Of a stretch of 64,000 nucleotides of DNA, positions 17,942 to 27,048 are shown piece after piece. The notes under the pieces were generated by a model. It had not been told where the DNA came from. It did not search any database and saw nothing but the letters and a program-made list of their open reading frames with translations. Within the stretch, counting starts at the first letter, position 1; the number at the start of each line of letters is the position of its first letter. The stretch spans positions 2,471,001 through 2,535,000 of the forward strand of contig NZ_JAZHSB010000001.1 of the NCBI RefSeq assembly GCF_036924715.1, read 5' to 3'. The position numbers and the translations under genes were made by a program. The DNA comes from Bradyrhizobium sp. AZCC 1721. Lineage in GTDB: Bacteria; Pseudomonadota; Alphaproteobacteria; Rhizobiales; Xanthobacteraceae.

Positions 17942-19408
17942 ATGACCGATACGGCAGAGCATTTCGACGTCCTCATTGTTGGCGCGGGACTGTCCGGCAT
18001 CGGCGCGGGCTATCATTTGCAGGAGAAGTGCCCCGGCAAGAGCTACGTCATCCTCGAAGGGCGCGACTGCATCGGCGGCACCTGGGATCTCTTCCGCTAT
18101 CCCGGCATCCGCTCCGACTCGGACATGTACACGCTCGGCTATTCGTTTCGGCCGTGGACCGAACCGAAGGCGATCGCCGACGGACCGCGGATCCTGAACT
18201 ACGTGCGCCAGACCGCTGCCGACAACGGCATCGACAAGCACGTCCGCTTCCACCACCGCGTCAAACGCGCCGCGTGGTCGTCGCCGGATTCGCGCTGGAC
18301 GGTGGAGGCCGAACGCAACGTGGGCGAGGGCGCGGCGGAGACCGTGCGCTTTACCTGCAATTTCCTGTTCATGTGCTCGGGCTATTACAAATACGAGGAA
18401 GGCTACACGCCGGATTTTTCGGGCACGGCGGACTTCGCCGGCCAGATCGTGCATCCGCAGAAGTGGCCCGAGGACCTCGACTATGCGGGAAAACGCGTGG
18501 TGGTGATCGGCTCGGGCGCGACCGCCGTGACGCTGGTGCCTGAGATGGCCAAGACCGCTGCGCACGTCACGATGCTGCAGCGTTCGCCGACCTATGTGGT
18601 GGCGCGGCCGGCGGAGGATGCGCTCGCCAACAAGCTGCGCCAAAAGCTCTCCGCCAAGCTCGCCTATCACCTGATCCGCTGGCGCAACGTGCTGTTCGGC
18701 ATGTATTTCTTTCAGCTCTGCCGCCGCAAGCCCGAGCGCGCCAAGCAGTTGATCCTCGGCGGCGTCAAGATGGCGCTGGGGCCGGAATACGATGTCGGAA
18801 AGCACTTTACGCCGCGCTACAATCCGTGGGAGCAGCGGCTCTGCCTGGTGCCGGACGGCGATCTGTTCAAGTCGATCCGCGACAAGCGCGCCTCCGTCGT
18901 CACCAACGAGATCGACACTTTTACCAGGAGCGGCATCAAGCTGAAGGATGGCAGCGAGCTTGAAGCCGATATCATCGTCACCGCGACCGGACTGGTTCTG
19001 CAGGTGCTCGGCGGGCTCGAAGTCAGCGTCGACGGCCGCACGGTCGATTTCGCGCGAACGCTGAACTACAAGGGCATGATGTATTCGGACATTCCGAACC
19101 TGGCGGCCGCGTTCGGCTACACCAACGCGTCGTGGACGCTGAAATGCGATCTGACCTGCGAATATGTCTGCCGGCTGATCAACTATATGGACCGCAACGG
19201 CCACAAACAGTGCATGCCGCATAATGTCGATCCTGACGTCACCGAACTGCCGTCGCTCGATTTTTCCTCCGGCTATGTGCAGCGCTCGATCGCCAAACTG
19301 CCCAAGCAGGGCTCGAAGCGGCCGTGGCGGCTGTACCAGAACTACGCACTCGACATCGTCACGCTTCGTTACGGCAAGGTCGATGATGGCGTGATGCAGT
19401 ATTCGTGA
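17942..19408 (+). CDS. Flavin-containing monooxygenase of Baeyer-Villiger type
   Basis: A 488-residue FAD/NADPH enzyme. The FAD-binding glycine motif is DVLIVGAGLSGIGAG at the N-terminus, followed by CIGGTWDLFRYPGIRSDSDM. The Baeyer-Villiger fingerprint FxGxxxHxxxWP is matched by FAGQIVHPQKWP near residue 168, directly before the NADPH-binding VVVIGSGATAVTL. The C-terminal ATG-type motif is IIVTATGLVLQ. Such enzymes insert oxygen into ketones or oxidise heteroatoms; the substrate is not predictable. GGGAG lies before the ATG. It appears to be a single gene. Confidence 0.88.
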   Translation: MTDTAEHFDVLIVGAGLSGIGAGYHLQEKCPGKSYVILEGRDCIGGTWDLFRYPGIRSDSDMYTLGYSFRPWTEPKAIADGPRILNYVRQTAADNGIDKHVRFHHRVKRAAWSSPDSRWTVEAERNVGEGAAETVRFTCNFLFMCSGYYKYEEGYTPDFSGTADFAGQIVHPQKWPEDLDYAGKRVVVIGSGATAVTLVPEMAKTAAHVTMLQRSPTYVVARPAEDALANKLRQKLSAKLAYHLIRWRNVLFGMYFFQLCRRKPERAKQLILGGVKMALGPEYDVGKHFTPRYNPWEQRLCLVPDGDLFKSIRDKRASVVTNEIDTFTRSGIKLKDGSELEADIIVTATGLVLQVLGGLEVSVDGRTVDFARTLNYKGMMYSDIPNLAAAFGYTNASWTLKCDLTCEYVCRLINYMDRNGHKQCMPHNVDPDVTELPSLDFSSGYVQRSIAKLPKQGSKRPWRLYQNYALDIVTLRYGKVDDGVMQYS

Positions 19409-19567
19409 GCGATGCACCTTGCGAGGGTGCGTCCGGCCGTCCGATGCGTCGTTTCGCGTATACGTAGATGGCTTCGAATCGTCCAACATGTCCTCACGGT
19501 TAACGCCGGATTAACCGGCGTGTCGCACGCTGTGTAGCTTGCGGCCCCTGACAGCACGAGGACGCCC

Positions 19568-19720
19568 ATGGACGCCCAACGAATTGCCGTCGACGCCATC
19601 GTGGCGCTGACCGATTGCGACCGCGATGCGGCGATCGCCTTCATCCGCAAGTTCTATCTGGCCGGGGTCCGCGACCCGAAGCGGCTGACGTTCAAGGGAC
19701 TGCAGGCGCTGCGGGGTTGA
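19568..19720 (+). CDS. Short hypothetical protein, 50 residues
   Basis: A short open frame encodes MDAQRIAVDAIVALTDCDRD through a helical, charged sequence to QALRG. GAGGA lies seven bases before the ATG, codon use is normal for the window and no hydrophobic segment is present. I do not recognise the family. It sits between the monooxygenase gene and a block of repeats and may be a genuine small cytoplasmic protein. Confidence 0.4.
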   Translation: MDAQRIAVDAIVALTDCDRDAAIAFIRKFYLAGVRDPKRLTFKGLQALRG

Positions 19721-19747
19721 CGGCAGGGCGCTCTCTCCTCCGTCTTC

Positions 19748-20022
19748 CCTGGCTCCGTGCGCAATCGCGCACTCGGCGCAGGGACCCATAACCACCGGCC
19801 TACATTGTTGAAACGCAGCCGTCCCCCGAGTGCCCATTTCGCCGGTCGCGGCGTATGGGCCCCTGCGTTCGCAGGGGCGACAAGTTGAAGGGTTCTCGCC
19901 TCTATTCCGTCGTCCCTGCGCCGAGTGCGCGATTGCGCACGGAGGCAGGGACGAAGCGCATCAGAGAAGTACGATCGCCGAGAGATGGTGGGCACGGCGC
20001 AAGCGCGCCTTTGCCCACCCTA
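19748..20022. repeat. Cluster of intergenic repeat units
   Basis: The gap 19721-20048 has no gene. It holds CCCTGGCTCCGTGCGCAATC...GCAGGGACCCATAACCACCG (from 19748), then an arm with CCCCTGCGTTCGCAGGGGCGAC (ending 19882). A second hairpin GTCGTCCCTGCGCCGAGTGC...GCAGGGACGA follows at 19909-19953. The last piece belongs to a different family, GGTGGGCACGGCGCAAGCGC...TTGCCCACCC, at 19987-20020. Related units occur at 61039-61160 and 40369-40455. Confidence 0.75.
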
Positions 20023-20048
20023 TATCATTGCGAGCCGCGGCTGCGCCA

Positions 20049-20363
20049 TCAGCCTACGACGACTTCGCTGATCTGGATCACCGGAGACTGGTCGGTATAG
20101 TTCGGGATGTCTGCCATGATCTCCTTGGCATGCGGCCCGAAGCCGGTCTGGAACGCCTCGATCGAGTCGCAGAAGATGTGGCACATGCCGACATAGGTGG
20201 CGGGAGCGCCGGGCGCGCCGCCGGCTAGGCCCTTGTCGACCGTGTAGGACTTGCAGGCGTCGCCCATGCGCGCTTTCACGAGCGGCATATGCTTGTCGCG
20301 GTAGTAGTCGTGATCGAAGCGCCCGCCGGGCGTATTGGGATACATCACGCTTACCTTGATCAT
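20049..20363 (-). CDS. EthD family protein
   Basis: A 104-residue ferredoxin-like dimeric alpha-beta barrel protein of the EthD group. It begins IKVSVMYPNTPGGRFDHDYY and continues RDKHMPLVKARMG, the typical start and KHMPL motif of the family. GGAGGG precedes the ATG. Members are linked to degradative oxidation pathways, but most have no assigned reaction. The gene stands alone between a repeat cluster and an empty region. Confidence 0.85.
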   Translation of the reverse strand: MIKVSVMYPNTPGGRFDHDYYRDKHMPLVKARMGDACKSYTVDKGLAGGAPGAPATYVGMCHIFCDSIEAFQTGFGPHAKEIMADIPNYTDQSPVIQISEVVVG

Positions 20364-20702
20364 GGACGTGCCCTCCGATTCTCGCGTTCGCCGTTATTCT
20401 CCGGCAATGCCCGAAATCTGTGTCAGTTTTGCGGATCTTGCAACCGGAAGACGGCATACCTTCGCCTCATCTTGCCGCTGCCGCACGTCTGCGCCGATAT
20501 TCAGCGCGGGCAGGCCGGCCGATCGTTTCATTTGTAGGCAAATATTCTGCTGATGCTGGCGGGCGTATTCCGCACGTTCACGCCATCGCGCGCTTTCAAG
20601 CACGACTTTTCAAATCGTGGTGAGAGCCGCCGCATGGCTATCCGCTTTTGCGCTGCGATACCCAATTGGATGGAGTGATTTCACGATAAGAGGATATCAC
20701 CA
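20364..20702. other. Gene-free stretch between EthD gene and a small secreted protein gene
   Basis: About 340 bases with no convincing open frame or repeat. It must contain the promoters of the two divergent flanking genes, but I see no strong consensus elements. AGAGGA at 20689-20694 is the ribosome binding site of the gene at 20703. Confidence 0.5.
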
Positions 20703-20957
20703 ATGACCAAGTCTATCCCAGCACTCGCCGCCGCGTTTCTGATGACCGCGATCGCAACGCCCGTGTTCGCGCAACCCGCGATCCAGGAGCCCGGTGCCTA
20801 TTCCTTCTATCATCCCAATGCCGACGTGCTCGGCGGCCGGCCGTCATACCGGTCATTCAATCAATCCAATGCCTATTACAACGAGGCCGCACCCGCGCCG
20901 GCGCCGCGAATGCGGCAGAGGTCCGTCACGCCGAGGAATCATCGCAGGGCGCAGTAG
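20703..20957 (+). CDS. Small secreted hypothetical protein
   Basis: An 84-residue protein with a clear signal peptide (MTKSIPALAAAFLMTAIATP, cleavage after VFA-Q). The mature part is about 60 residues, rich in Tyr, Pro, Asn and Arg, with a basic C-terminus. No domain is recognised. AGAGGA precedes the ATG. It is likely periplasmic. Confidence 0.65.
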   Translation: MTKSIPALAAAFLMTAIATPVFAQPAIQEPGAYSFYHPNADVLGGRPSYRSFNQSNAYYNEAAPAPAPRMRQRSVTPRNHRRAQ

Positions 20958-21053
20958 CCGTTAGCAGTAGCAGGATGAGCCGTCGGGCGCATTGGCGCGA
21001 CACGCTACCATATCTGGCTACTTGGCTATTTGGCCTAGACAAGGGAATCGGGC

Positions 21054-21707
21054 TTAGCGAACAACGACAGATTTGGGCCATGGTGGCGCTTCCCATACCG
21101 TGGTCCATTCGGTGTTTTCGCCACGGCAGGGCTTTTCCCTGACTTCGACGCGGACGACCACGAAACTTGCGGCCCGGCTGACCCAGCCTTCGCTCAAGCC
21201 CAATCGATAGGTGTGCCGGAGCTCCGAATTGGGACACATGTCCGATCCGGTTACGGCTTCAAATACGCCGGCACCTCTTTTCCAGGTGATCAGGCCCGGT
21301 TTGGTTGTCGTGCCGAAACCGTCCTTCTTTGCAATGAACGGAAGCTCTACCAGCTTTGGCCTTCGCCGGTCCACAAAGTCGAATACGTGATGCGATCCAA
21401 CGATCCCGGAACAATACACCAATGCAAGTTGGCGGTTTTCGGCGCTGATGAAACGGATCGGGAGCTCTTTGATGTCGGTCTTGTACTGGCAGCCTGACTG
21501 TTCGGCGGCAAGCACGAGTTGTCTCGGCACCAAAGCCGGGTCCGAAATGTCAAAGTCTCCTCCAACAAACGAGATGGCGTCGTATTTCTGGCGGACATCT
21601 TGTTGAACGTCAGCTCCCGAGCGGTCATCTCCGGGGGCGGCTGCAATCGACGCGCACAGCAAAATCGCAGTGAGGAGTAGTGACAGAATGGTAGGCTGGA
21701 AACGCAT
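21054..21707 (-). CDS. Secreted hypothetical protein
   Basis: A 217-residue protein with a signal peptide (hydrophobic residues 7-24, probable cleavage after ASIAA). The mature part has several cysteines (GCQYKTD, VYCSGIVG, SDMCPNSE, KPCRGEN) that could form disulphides in the periplasm. I do not recognise a family. The ribosome binding site is weak. Lower apparent GC and single-gene context suggest an accessory function. Confidence 0.6.
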   Translation of the reverse strand: MRFQPTILSLLLTAILLCASIAAAPGDDRSGADVQQDVRQKYDAISFVGGDFDISDPALVPRQLVLAAEQSGCQYKTDIKELPIRFISAENRQLALVYCSGIVGSHHVFDFVDRRRPKLVELPFIAKKDGFGTTTKPGLITWKRGAGVFEAVTGSDMCPNSELRHTYRLGLSEGWVSRAASFVVVRVEVREKPCRGENTEWTTVWEAPPWPKSVVVR

Positions 21708-21788
21708 GAATCGACTCTACTACAACGCGAAATAAACTCAACGATCGCGTCGGGGAATGAAAACTCCGCGCCACGTTCCATCGCGCAG

Positions 21789-23411
21789 CTATTTGCGCCC
21801 ATCCTCCAGGATCATCGTCGCACCTTTCTCCGCGATCATCGCCGTCGGCGTGTTGGTGTTGCCCGACGTGATCGTCGGCATTACCGACGCGTCGGCGACG
21901 CGCAATCCGCCGATGCCGTAAAACCGCAACCGCTCGTCGACCACGGCCATCGGATCGTTGGCCGCGCCCATCTTCGCGGTGCCGACGGGATGGAAGATCG
22001 TGGTGCCGATATCGCCGGCGGCCTTTGCCAATGACGCATCGTCGTCGCCAACAGTCGGGCCGGGTAGGTACTCCTGCGGCCGATATCGCTCCAGCCTTTT
22101 CTGCTTCATCAACCGCCGCGTGGTCCTGATCGCGTCGGCTGCGACTTGGCGGTCGTCGTCGGTCGACAGATAATTCGGTGCGATCGACGGCGCTTCGTCA
22201 GGGTTGGCCGAGCGGATGCGCACGGTGCCGCGCGAGGTCGGCTGCAGATTGCAGGCGCTCACGGTAATCGCGGGGAAGCGGTGCAGGGGATCGCCGAACT
22301 TGTCGAGCGACAGCGGCTGCACGTGAAACTGGATGTTGGCGCGGGCGCGGGTAGCGTCGGAGCGCGTGAAGATGCCGAGTTGCGAGGGCGCCATCGTCAG
22401 CGGCCCGCGGCGGCGGAAGGCATAGTCGAGTCCCATCATCCCGCGCCGGACCAGCGACCAGTAGGTTTCGTTCAGCGTGCGCACACCCTCGACCTTGTAG
22501 ATCGCGCGCTGCTGCAGATGGTCCTGCAGATTGCGCCCCACACCCGGTCTGTCGAGCACAACATCGATGCCGAGCGGTGACAGCCAGTCGGCCGGCCCGA
22601 TGCCGGAGCGGTGCAGTACCTGCGTCGAGCCGATCGATCCCGCACACAACACGACCTCGCCTTTGGTGCGGGCCTCGATCATCTCATTGCCCTGGATGAA
22701 GCGCACGCCGACGGCGCGGCCGTTCTCGATGATGAGCCGGTCGACCAGCACGTGTTTTTCCAGCCGCAGATTGGCGCGGTTGAGCACCGGCTTGAGAAAA
22801 CCGCGCGCGGACGACCAGCGGCGGCCGCGCTTCTGGTTGACGTGGAAATAGCTCACGCCCTCATTGTCGCCGGTGTTGAAATCCGCAATGCGCTTGATGC
22901 CCATTTCCTCGGCGGCATCGCCGACCGCGTCGAGAACCTCCCAGGACAGCCGCGGCGCCTCGATGCGCCAGCCGCCGCCAACGCCGTGATGTTCGCTCTC
23001 ACCGAGGAAATGGTCCTCCAGCCGCTTGAACAGCGGCTTTACGTCGTCATAGCCCCAGCCGGTGAGGCCGAGCTGGCGCCAGTGATCGTAATCGGCGGAT
23101 TGGCCCCGCATCGAGATCATCGCATTGATGGCGGAGCAGCCGCCGATCACCTTGCCGCGCGGATAGGCGAGCGACCGCCCATTGAGCCCGGGCTCCGGTT
23201 CGGTCCGAAACATCCAGTCCGAGCGGGGATTGCCGATCGCGAAGAGGTAGCCGACGGGGATGTGAAACCAGATCCAGTTGTCGTTGCCGCCGGCCTCCAG
23301 GATCAGCACGCGGTTTTTGGGATCGGCCGACAGCCGGTTGGCCATGATGCAGCCGGCGGTGCCCGCGCCCACCACGATATAATCGAAATCGCCTTCAAGC
23401 CTTTTCGGCAT
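21789..23411 (-). CDS. GMC family FAD-dependent oxidoreductase (choline dehydrogenase-like)
   Basis: A 540-residue flavoprotein. The FAD-binding DYIVVGAGTAGCIMANRLS is followed by LILEAGG, the GMC signature-1 region YPRGKVIGGCSAINAM, signature-2 VVLCAGSIGSTQVLHRSGIG, and the C-terminal catalytic region FHPVGTAKMG with GLRVADASVMPTITSGNTN. The His of TIFHPVGT and the Asn of SGNTNTPT match the usual catalytic pair. Members oxidise alcohols; choline is only one possibility. No betaine genes are adjacent, so the substrate is left open. Confidence 0.9.
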   Translation of the reverse strand: MPKRLEGDFDYIVVGAGTAGCIMANRLSADPKNRVLILEAGGNDNWIWFHIPVGYLFAIGNPRSDWMFRTEPEPGLNGRSLAYPRGKVIGGCSAINAMISMRGQSADYDHWRQLGLTGWGYDDVKPLFKRLEDHFLGESEHHGVGGGWRIEAPRLSWEVLDAVGDAAEEMGIKRIADFNTGDNEGVSYFHVNQKRGRRWSSARGFLKPVLNRANLRLEKHVLVDRLIIENGRAVGVRFIQGNEMIEARTKGEVVLCAGSIGSTQVLHRSGIGPADWLSPLGIDVVLDRPGVGRNLQDHLQQRAIYKVEGVRTLNETYWSLVRRGMMGLDYAFRRRGPLTMAPSQLGIFTRSDATRARANIQFHVQPLSLDKFGDPLHRFPAITVSACNLQPTSRGTVRIRSANPDEAPSIAPNYLSTDDDRQVAADAIRTTRRLMKQKRLERYRPQEYLPGPTVGDDDASLAKAAGDIGTTIFHPVGTAKMGAANDPMAVVDERLRFYGIGGLRVADASVMPTITSGNTNTPTAMIAEKGATMILEDGRK

Positions 23412-23454
23412 GCTCAGTTTCCGCCCATCACGCGCCCCTTATGCCTAATAGTCA

Positions 23455-23492
23455 GACGTCGATGGCTCGGACAAGTCCCGGCCATGACGTCC
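23455..23492. repeat. Solo arm of an intergenic repeat
   Basis: GATGGCTCGGACAAGTCCCG followed by GCCATGACGTC matches one arm of the inverted repeat at 8772-8856, with no partner nearby. It lies between the divergent GMC and M20 genes. Confidence 0.5.
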
Positions 23493-23582
23493 GGGAATGG
23501 GCGGCGTCTCCAGGCTGTTGGGTGGACCGCCGCTTGCATGCTACAGAGGTCTAACGTTCCAACCTGAGGTTCGAGAATTCCC

Positions 23583-24755
23583 ATGCCCATCGTCAACCGC
23601 GTCGCCGATCTGCAACCCGATATCCAGGCCTGGCGCCGCGTTATCCATCAAAATCCCGAGTTGCTGTACGACGTGCACCGCACTGCAGCATTCGTGGCCG
23701 ATCGGCTGCGCGAATTCGGCTGCGACGAGGTCGCCACCGGCCTTGGCCGTACCGGCGTTGTTGGCGTCATCAAGGGCAAGCAGCCCGGCAAGGGCGAGAT
23801 CAAGGTGATCGGGCTTCGCGCCGACATGGACGCGCTGCCGATCGAGGAGGCGACCAACCTTCCTCATGCGTCCAGGACGCCGGGCCTGATGCACGCCTGC
23901 GGCCATGACGGTCATACCGCGATGCTTTTGGGTGCAGCGCGGTACCTCGCCGAAACCCGCAATTTCGCCGGCGATGCGGTCGTGATTTTCCAGCCGGCCG
24001 AGGAGGGCGGCGCGGGCGCCGCCGCCATGATCCAGGACGGGCTGATGGACCGGTTCGGCATCGAGCAGGTCTACGGCATGCATAACGGTCCGGGCATTCC
24101 GGTCGGCCAGTTCGCCATCCGCTCCGGCCCGGTTATGGCGGCAACCGACTCGATCGACATCAAGATCGAGGGGCTTGGCGGGCACGCCGCGCGCCCCAAC
24201 AAATGCATCGATTCCGTCTTCGTCGGCTCACAGCTCATTACTGCCCTGCAGTCGATCGTCTCGCGGACCATTGATCCGCTGGAGTCGGCGGTGATCTCGA
24301 TCTGCGAGTTCCACGCCGGCAACGCCCGCAACGTGATCCCGCACACCGCGGAACTCCGGGGCACCGTGCGGACGCTAACGCCTGAAGTCCGCGAGACCGT
24401 CGAGAAGCGGGTGCGCGAGGTGTGTGAAGGCGTAGCCAGGATGACCGGGGCCAAGATCGACCTCGTCTATGAGCGCGGCTATCCCGTGACCAAGAACCAC
24501 GCCGAGCAGACCGAGTTCGCCACGCAAGTGGCCAAGGAGGTGGCCGGTGCCCAGAACGTCCACGAGATGCCGCCGCTGATGGGCGCGGAAGACTTTTCCT
24601 ACATGCTGGAGGCGCGGCCGGGCGCGTTCATCTTCTGCGGCAACGGCGACAGCGCAGGGCTTCATCACCCCGCCTACGATTTCAACGACGAGGCGATCGT
24701 GTACGGCACCTCCTACTGGATCAAGCTGGTCGAGAACAAGCTGGCGGCGTCGTAA
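23583..24755 (+). CDS. M20 family amidohydrolase (hippurate hydrolase/N-acyl amino acid deacylase-like)
   Basis: A 390-residue metallohydrolase of the M20D group. Metal-binding and catalytic blocks are visible: GLRADMDALPIEE, HACGHDGHTAML (Cys and His ligands), FQPAEEGGAGA (Glu pair), YGMHNGPG and the late LHHPAYDFNDEAI. The dimerisation insert begins at GGHAARPN. Such enzymes hydrolyse N-acyl or N-aroyl amino acids. It ends at a strong terminator and is not in an evident operon. Confidence 0.9.
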   Translation: MPIVNRVADLQPDIQAWRRVIHQNPELLYDVHRTAAFVADRLREFGCDEVATGLGRTGVVGVIKGKQPGKGEIKVIGLRADMDALPIEEATNLPHASRTPGLMHACGHDGHTAMLLGAARYLAETRNFAGDAVVIFQPAEEGGAGAAAMIQDGLMDRFGIEQVYGMHNGPGIPVGQFAIRSGPVMAATDSIDIKIEGLGGHAARPNKCIDSVFVGSQLITALQSIVSRTIDPLESAVISICEFHAGNARNVIPHTAELRGTVRTLTPEVRETVEKRVREVCEGVARMTGAKIDLVYERGYPVTKNHAEQTEFATQVAKEVAGAQNVHEMPPLMGAEDFSYMLEARPGAFIFCGNGDSAGLHHPAYDFNDEAIVYGTSYWIKLVENKLAAS

Positions 24756-24810
24756 CGCGCGCGACGCCACTTCAACTTCGATCGCACATGACGTGCGAGA
24801 GAGCATCAAG

Positions 24811-24839
24811 GAAGGCCTGTATCTCCAATACAGGCCTTC
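24811..24839 (+). terminator. Intrinsic terminator between the M20 gene and ppk2
   Basis: A perfect twelve-base stem, GAAGGCCTGTAT (24811-24822) with its complement at 24828-24839 and a five-base loop, is followed by ATTATTT. It can serve the M20 gene on the plus strand, and the convergent ppk2 lies 80 bases beyond. Confidence 0.75.
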
Positions 24840-24918
24840 ATTATTTGCCGTTCAGCCGCAACTTGAAGTGCGGGGAGGGCTCTCCGCCTTCAGTATGAGG
24901 ACGGTGGTCACGCGGCGC

Positions 24919-25845
24919 TCAATAGCGCTCCGGTACGTACATTTCGCGGGGAATCGGCCCGCGGCTATATTCCGGATGGCGAACCCGCGGCGGCAGTACC
25001 ACCGGTTCTAGCTTGATTTCATGGTAGGGAATTTGTTCGAGCAGATGCGCGATGCAGTTCAGCCGTGCCTTCTTCTTGTCGTCGGCTTCGACCAGCCACC
25101 AGGGAGCTTCCGGAATGTGGGTACGCTCCAGCATCGCTTCCTTGGCCTTGGTATATAGCTCCCAACGGCGGCGCGATTCCACATCCATCGGGCTGAGCTT
25201 CCACTGCTTGAGCGGATCGTGGATCCGCATCATGAAGCGCAAATGCTGCTCTTCGTCAGTGATGGAAAACCAGTACTTGATGAGGGTTATTCCGGAGCGC
25301 ACGAGCATGCGCTCGAATTCCGGCACCGACCGGAAGAATTCCTCGACTTCGTCTTCAGTGCAGAAGCCCATCACACGCTCGACGCCGGCGCGGTTGTACC
25401 AGCTGCGGTCGAACAGCACGATCTCACCGCCGGCCGGCAAATGCGAAACGTAACGCTGGAAGTACCATTGGGTGCGCTCACGCTCGTTCGGTGCCGGCAG
25501 CGCCGCGACGCGGCATACCCGCGGATTGAGCCTCTGGGTGATGCGCTTGATGACGCCGCCCTTGCCGGCGGAATCGCGCCCCTCGAAAATCACCACCACC
25601 TTGAGCTGGTGGTGCTGCACCCAAGTCTGCAATTTTACCAATTCACCCTGCAGACGGAATAATTCCTTGAAGTATACGCGACGATCGATCGTCTCTTCTG
25701 CCGTATAGTCGGCAAATTCATTGGTCAGCGCATCGAGGCGATCGTCGTCGATCTCAAGTTCTAGTTCCTCATCGAAACTGTCCAGCATTTCCTCCCGAAT
25801 CGGGTCGTGGATCAGCTTGGTGCCCTTCGGGTGCTTTTTGGTCAT
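24919..25845 (-). CDS. ppk2: Polyphosphate kinase 2
   Basis: PPK2 enzymes transfer phosphate between polyphosphate and nucleotides. The 308-residue protein has Walker A FEGRDSAGKGGVIKRI, the arginine/lid region ALPAPNERERTQWYFQRYV, and the Walker B-type FDRSWYNRAGVERVMGF, all diagnostic. An acidic N-terminal extension (EELELEIDDDRLD) precedes the domain. The start at 25845 (MTKKHPKG) is preferred because of the GGAG twelve bases upstream and family length; the frame stays open to an ATG at 25983. Whether it prefers GDP, ADP or AMP cannot be decided by eye. Confidence 0.9.
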   Translation of the reverse strand: MTKKHPKGTKLIHDPIREEMLDSFDEELELEIDDDRLDALTNEFADYTAEETIDRRVYFKELFRLQGELVKLQTWVQHHQLKVVVIFEGRDSAGKGGVIKRITQRLNPRVCRVAALPAPNERERTQWYFQRYVSHLPAGGEIVLFDRSWYNRAGVERVMGFCTEDEVEEFFRSVPEFERMLVRSGITLIKYWFSITDEEQHLRFMMRIHDPLKQWKLSPMDVESRRRWELYTKAKEAMLERTHIPEAPWWLVEADDKKKARLNCIAHLLEQIPYHEIKLEPVVLPPRVRHPEYSRGPIPREMYVPERY

Positions 25846-26186
25846 GGCGGGCTCCGGCTGCAGAGCTGTTGGGGTCGCGTGATGTGTGAATGTCGGTGTC
25901 CTTGCCGTATCATCCGTCACTTTGCTGAAAGTAGAAGGCCGCAGTTTGGTTCCGGTCTCCCGCCATCCGTCGGGGCCTGCCACGGCAGCGTCCCGGCCGC
26001 ATCGCCGATGGCGTCAGGTTCGAGAACAGTACGTAGAGGCACCGACAGGCAGATCGCGGCCGGCAAGGTTCAAGGAAATTCCACAATATTTTTATTAGCC
26101 CCTGTCGGAACGCCGCCTCTTCCATCCGTCCTTGTCACAGGAGCGGCAGCGCGCCGGCCAGTAACTGATAGAGAAAGGCAGCGTCG
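25846..26186. other. Gene-free stretch between ppk2 and the VOC gene
   Basis: About 340 bases without a credible gene. I see an AT-rich patch (CACAATATTTTTATTAG near 26082) that might be promoter-related for the gene at 26187. There is no repeat of the families found elsewhere in the window. Confidence 0.45.
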
Positions 26187-26657
26187 ATGAGGGTCACACA
26201 GCATCTCTGGTTCGAAAAGGATATGGAGGCCGCGATCGGCTTCTACACCTCGCTGATCCGCGGCTCATCAGTCCAGTGGGTCTCGTCGCTGCCTGCCGAG
26301 AGCCCGAGCGGCCCGCCCGGCAGCGTCAAGATCGCGGCCTTTACCCTGGGCGACCAGCGCTACATGGCGATCGAGGCGGGGCCCCTCGACCCGTTCAACC
26401 ACAGTTTTTCGATCATGGTTGAATGCGACACGCAGGCCGAGATCGACCATTTGTGGGACGCTTTGAGGGAGGGCGGCAAGATCGAACAATGCGGCTGGCT
26501 GCAGGACCGCTGGGGCCTATCCTGGCAGATCGCGCCCAGACGGCTCGGCGAATTGATGAACGATCCCGATCCCGCGAAAGCCAAGCGCGTTGCCGAGGCC
26601 ATGCTGAAGATGGTCAAGTTCGATATTGCTGAACTGGAGGCCGTGGCGAGAGGCTAA
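26187..26657 (+). CDS. VOC superfamily protein (PhnB/3-demethylubiquinone methyltransferase-like domain)
   Basis: A 156-residue protein of the glyoxalase fold, PhnB type. The start RVTQHLWFEKDMEAAIGFYTSL and the block FNHSFSIMVECDTQAEIDHLWDAL are characteristic. It continues with GWLQDRWGLSWQIAPRRLGEL and ends with AKRVAEAMLKMVKFDIAEL, both standard for this branch. No enzymatic activity is established for these proteins despite the methyltransferase name. It is a single gene. Confidence 0.88.
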   Translation: MRVTQHLWFEKDMEAAIGFYTSLIRGSSVQWVSSLPAESPSGPPGSVKIAAFTLGDQRYMAIEAGPLDPFNHSFSIMVECDTQAEIDHLWDALREGGKIEQCGWLQDRWGLSWQIAPRRLGELMNDPDPAKAKRVAEAMLKMVKFDIAELEAVARG

Positions 26658-26690
26658 ACGTATGACGGCCTTTTCGAAGCGCTATCGCAT

Positions 26691-26737
26691 GTCCCGGACG
26701 CGGTGCAGCGTGTAACGCTGCGCCGCAGAGCCGGGAC
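26691..26737. repeat. Intergenic hairpin repeat
   Basis: GTCCCGGACGCGGTGCAGCG (from 26691) pairs with ACGCTGCGCCGC...CCGGGAC ending 26737, giving a strong hairpin. Related GC-rich fragments (CCGGGACCCCGG, CATCCGGGGAAC) continue to about 26801. The rest of the 390-base gap up to 27048 holds no gene that I can support. Confidence 0.6.
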
Positions 26738-27048
26738 CCCGGATCAGCAGCGCACCACGCCGCCGCAAGTGCGGCGCGCTGCGCAGCATCCGGGGAACGT
26801 CGCTTCAGCCATGCGGTGCAACGCTAAGAGGTTCTTGAATGAAGAGGGTCGCGCGCTGCACGGCGCCGGGGCTGGAGGTAGGGAACCGCGCAGCGCGTCG
26901 ACCATGTGGGAGCATCATCGCGTGAGCAGACGTCCCACATTCCCTTGAGAATGCGATCGTGTCCTCTATCAATTAATAGTTGCAGACGGGTTTGTCAATT
27001 TTTCCCGTTATGTTTCACCAGAAATTGCGACTATCGGATTGGCGGAAT

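Noticed and set aside
16289..19489. A 1066-residue open frame on the minus strand opposite metK-distal repeats, ahcY and the monooxygenase gene
   Set aside because: It is an antisense shadow of highly conserved genes in GC-rich DNA, has no family motifs, and is full of His/Arg/Asp runs typical of reverse-frame translation.
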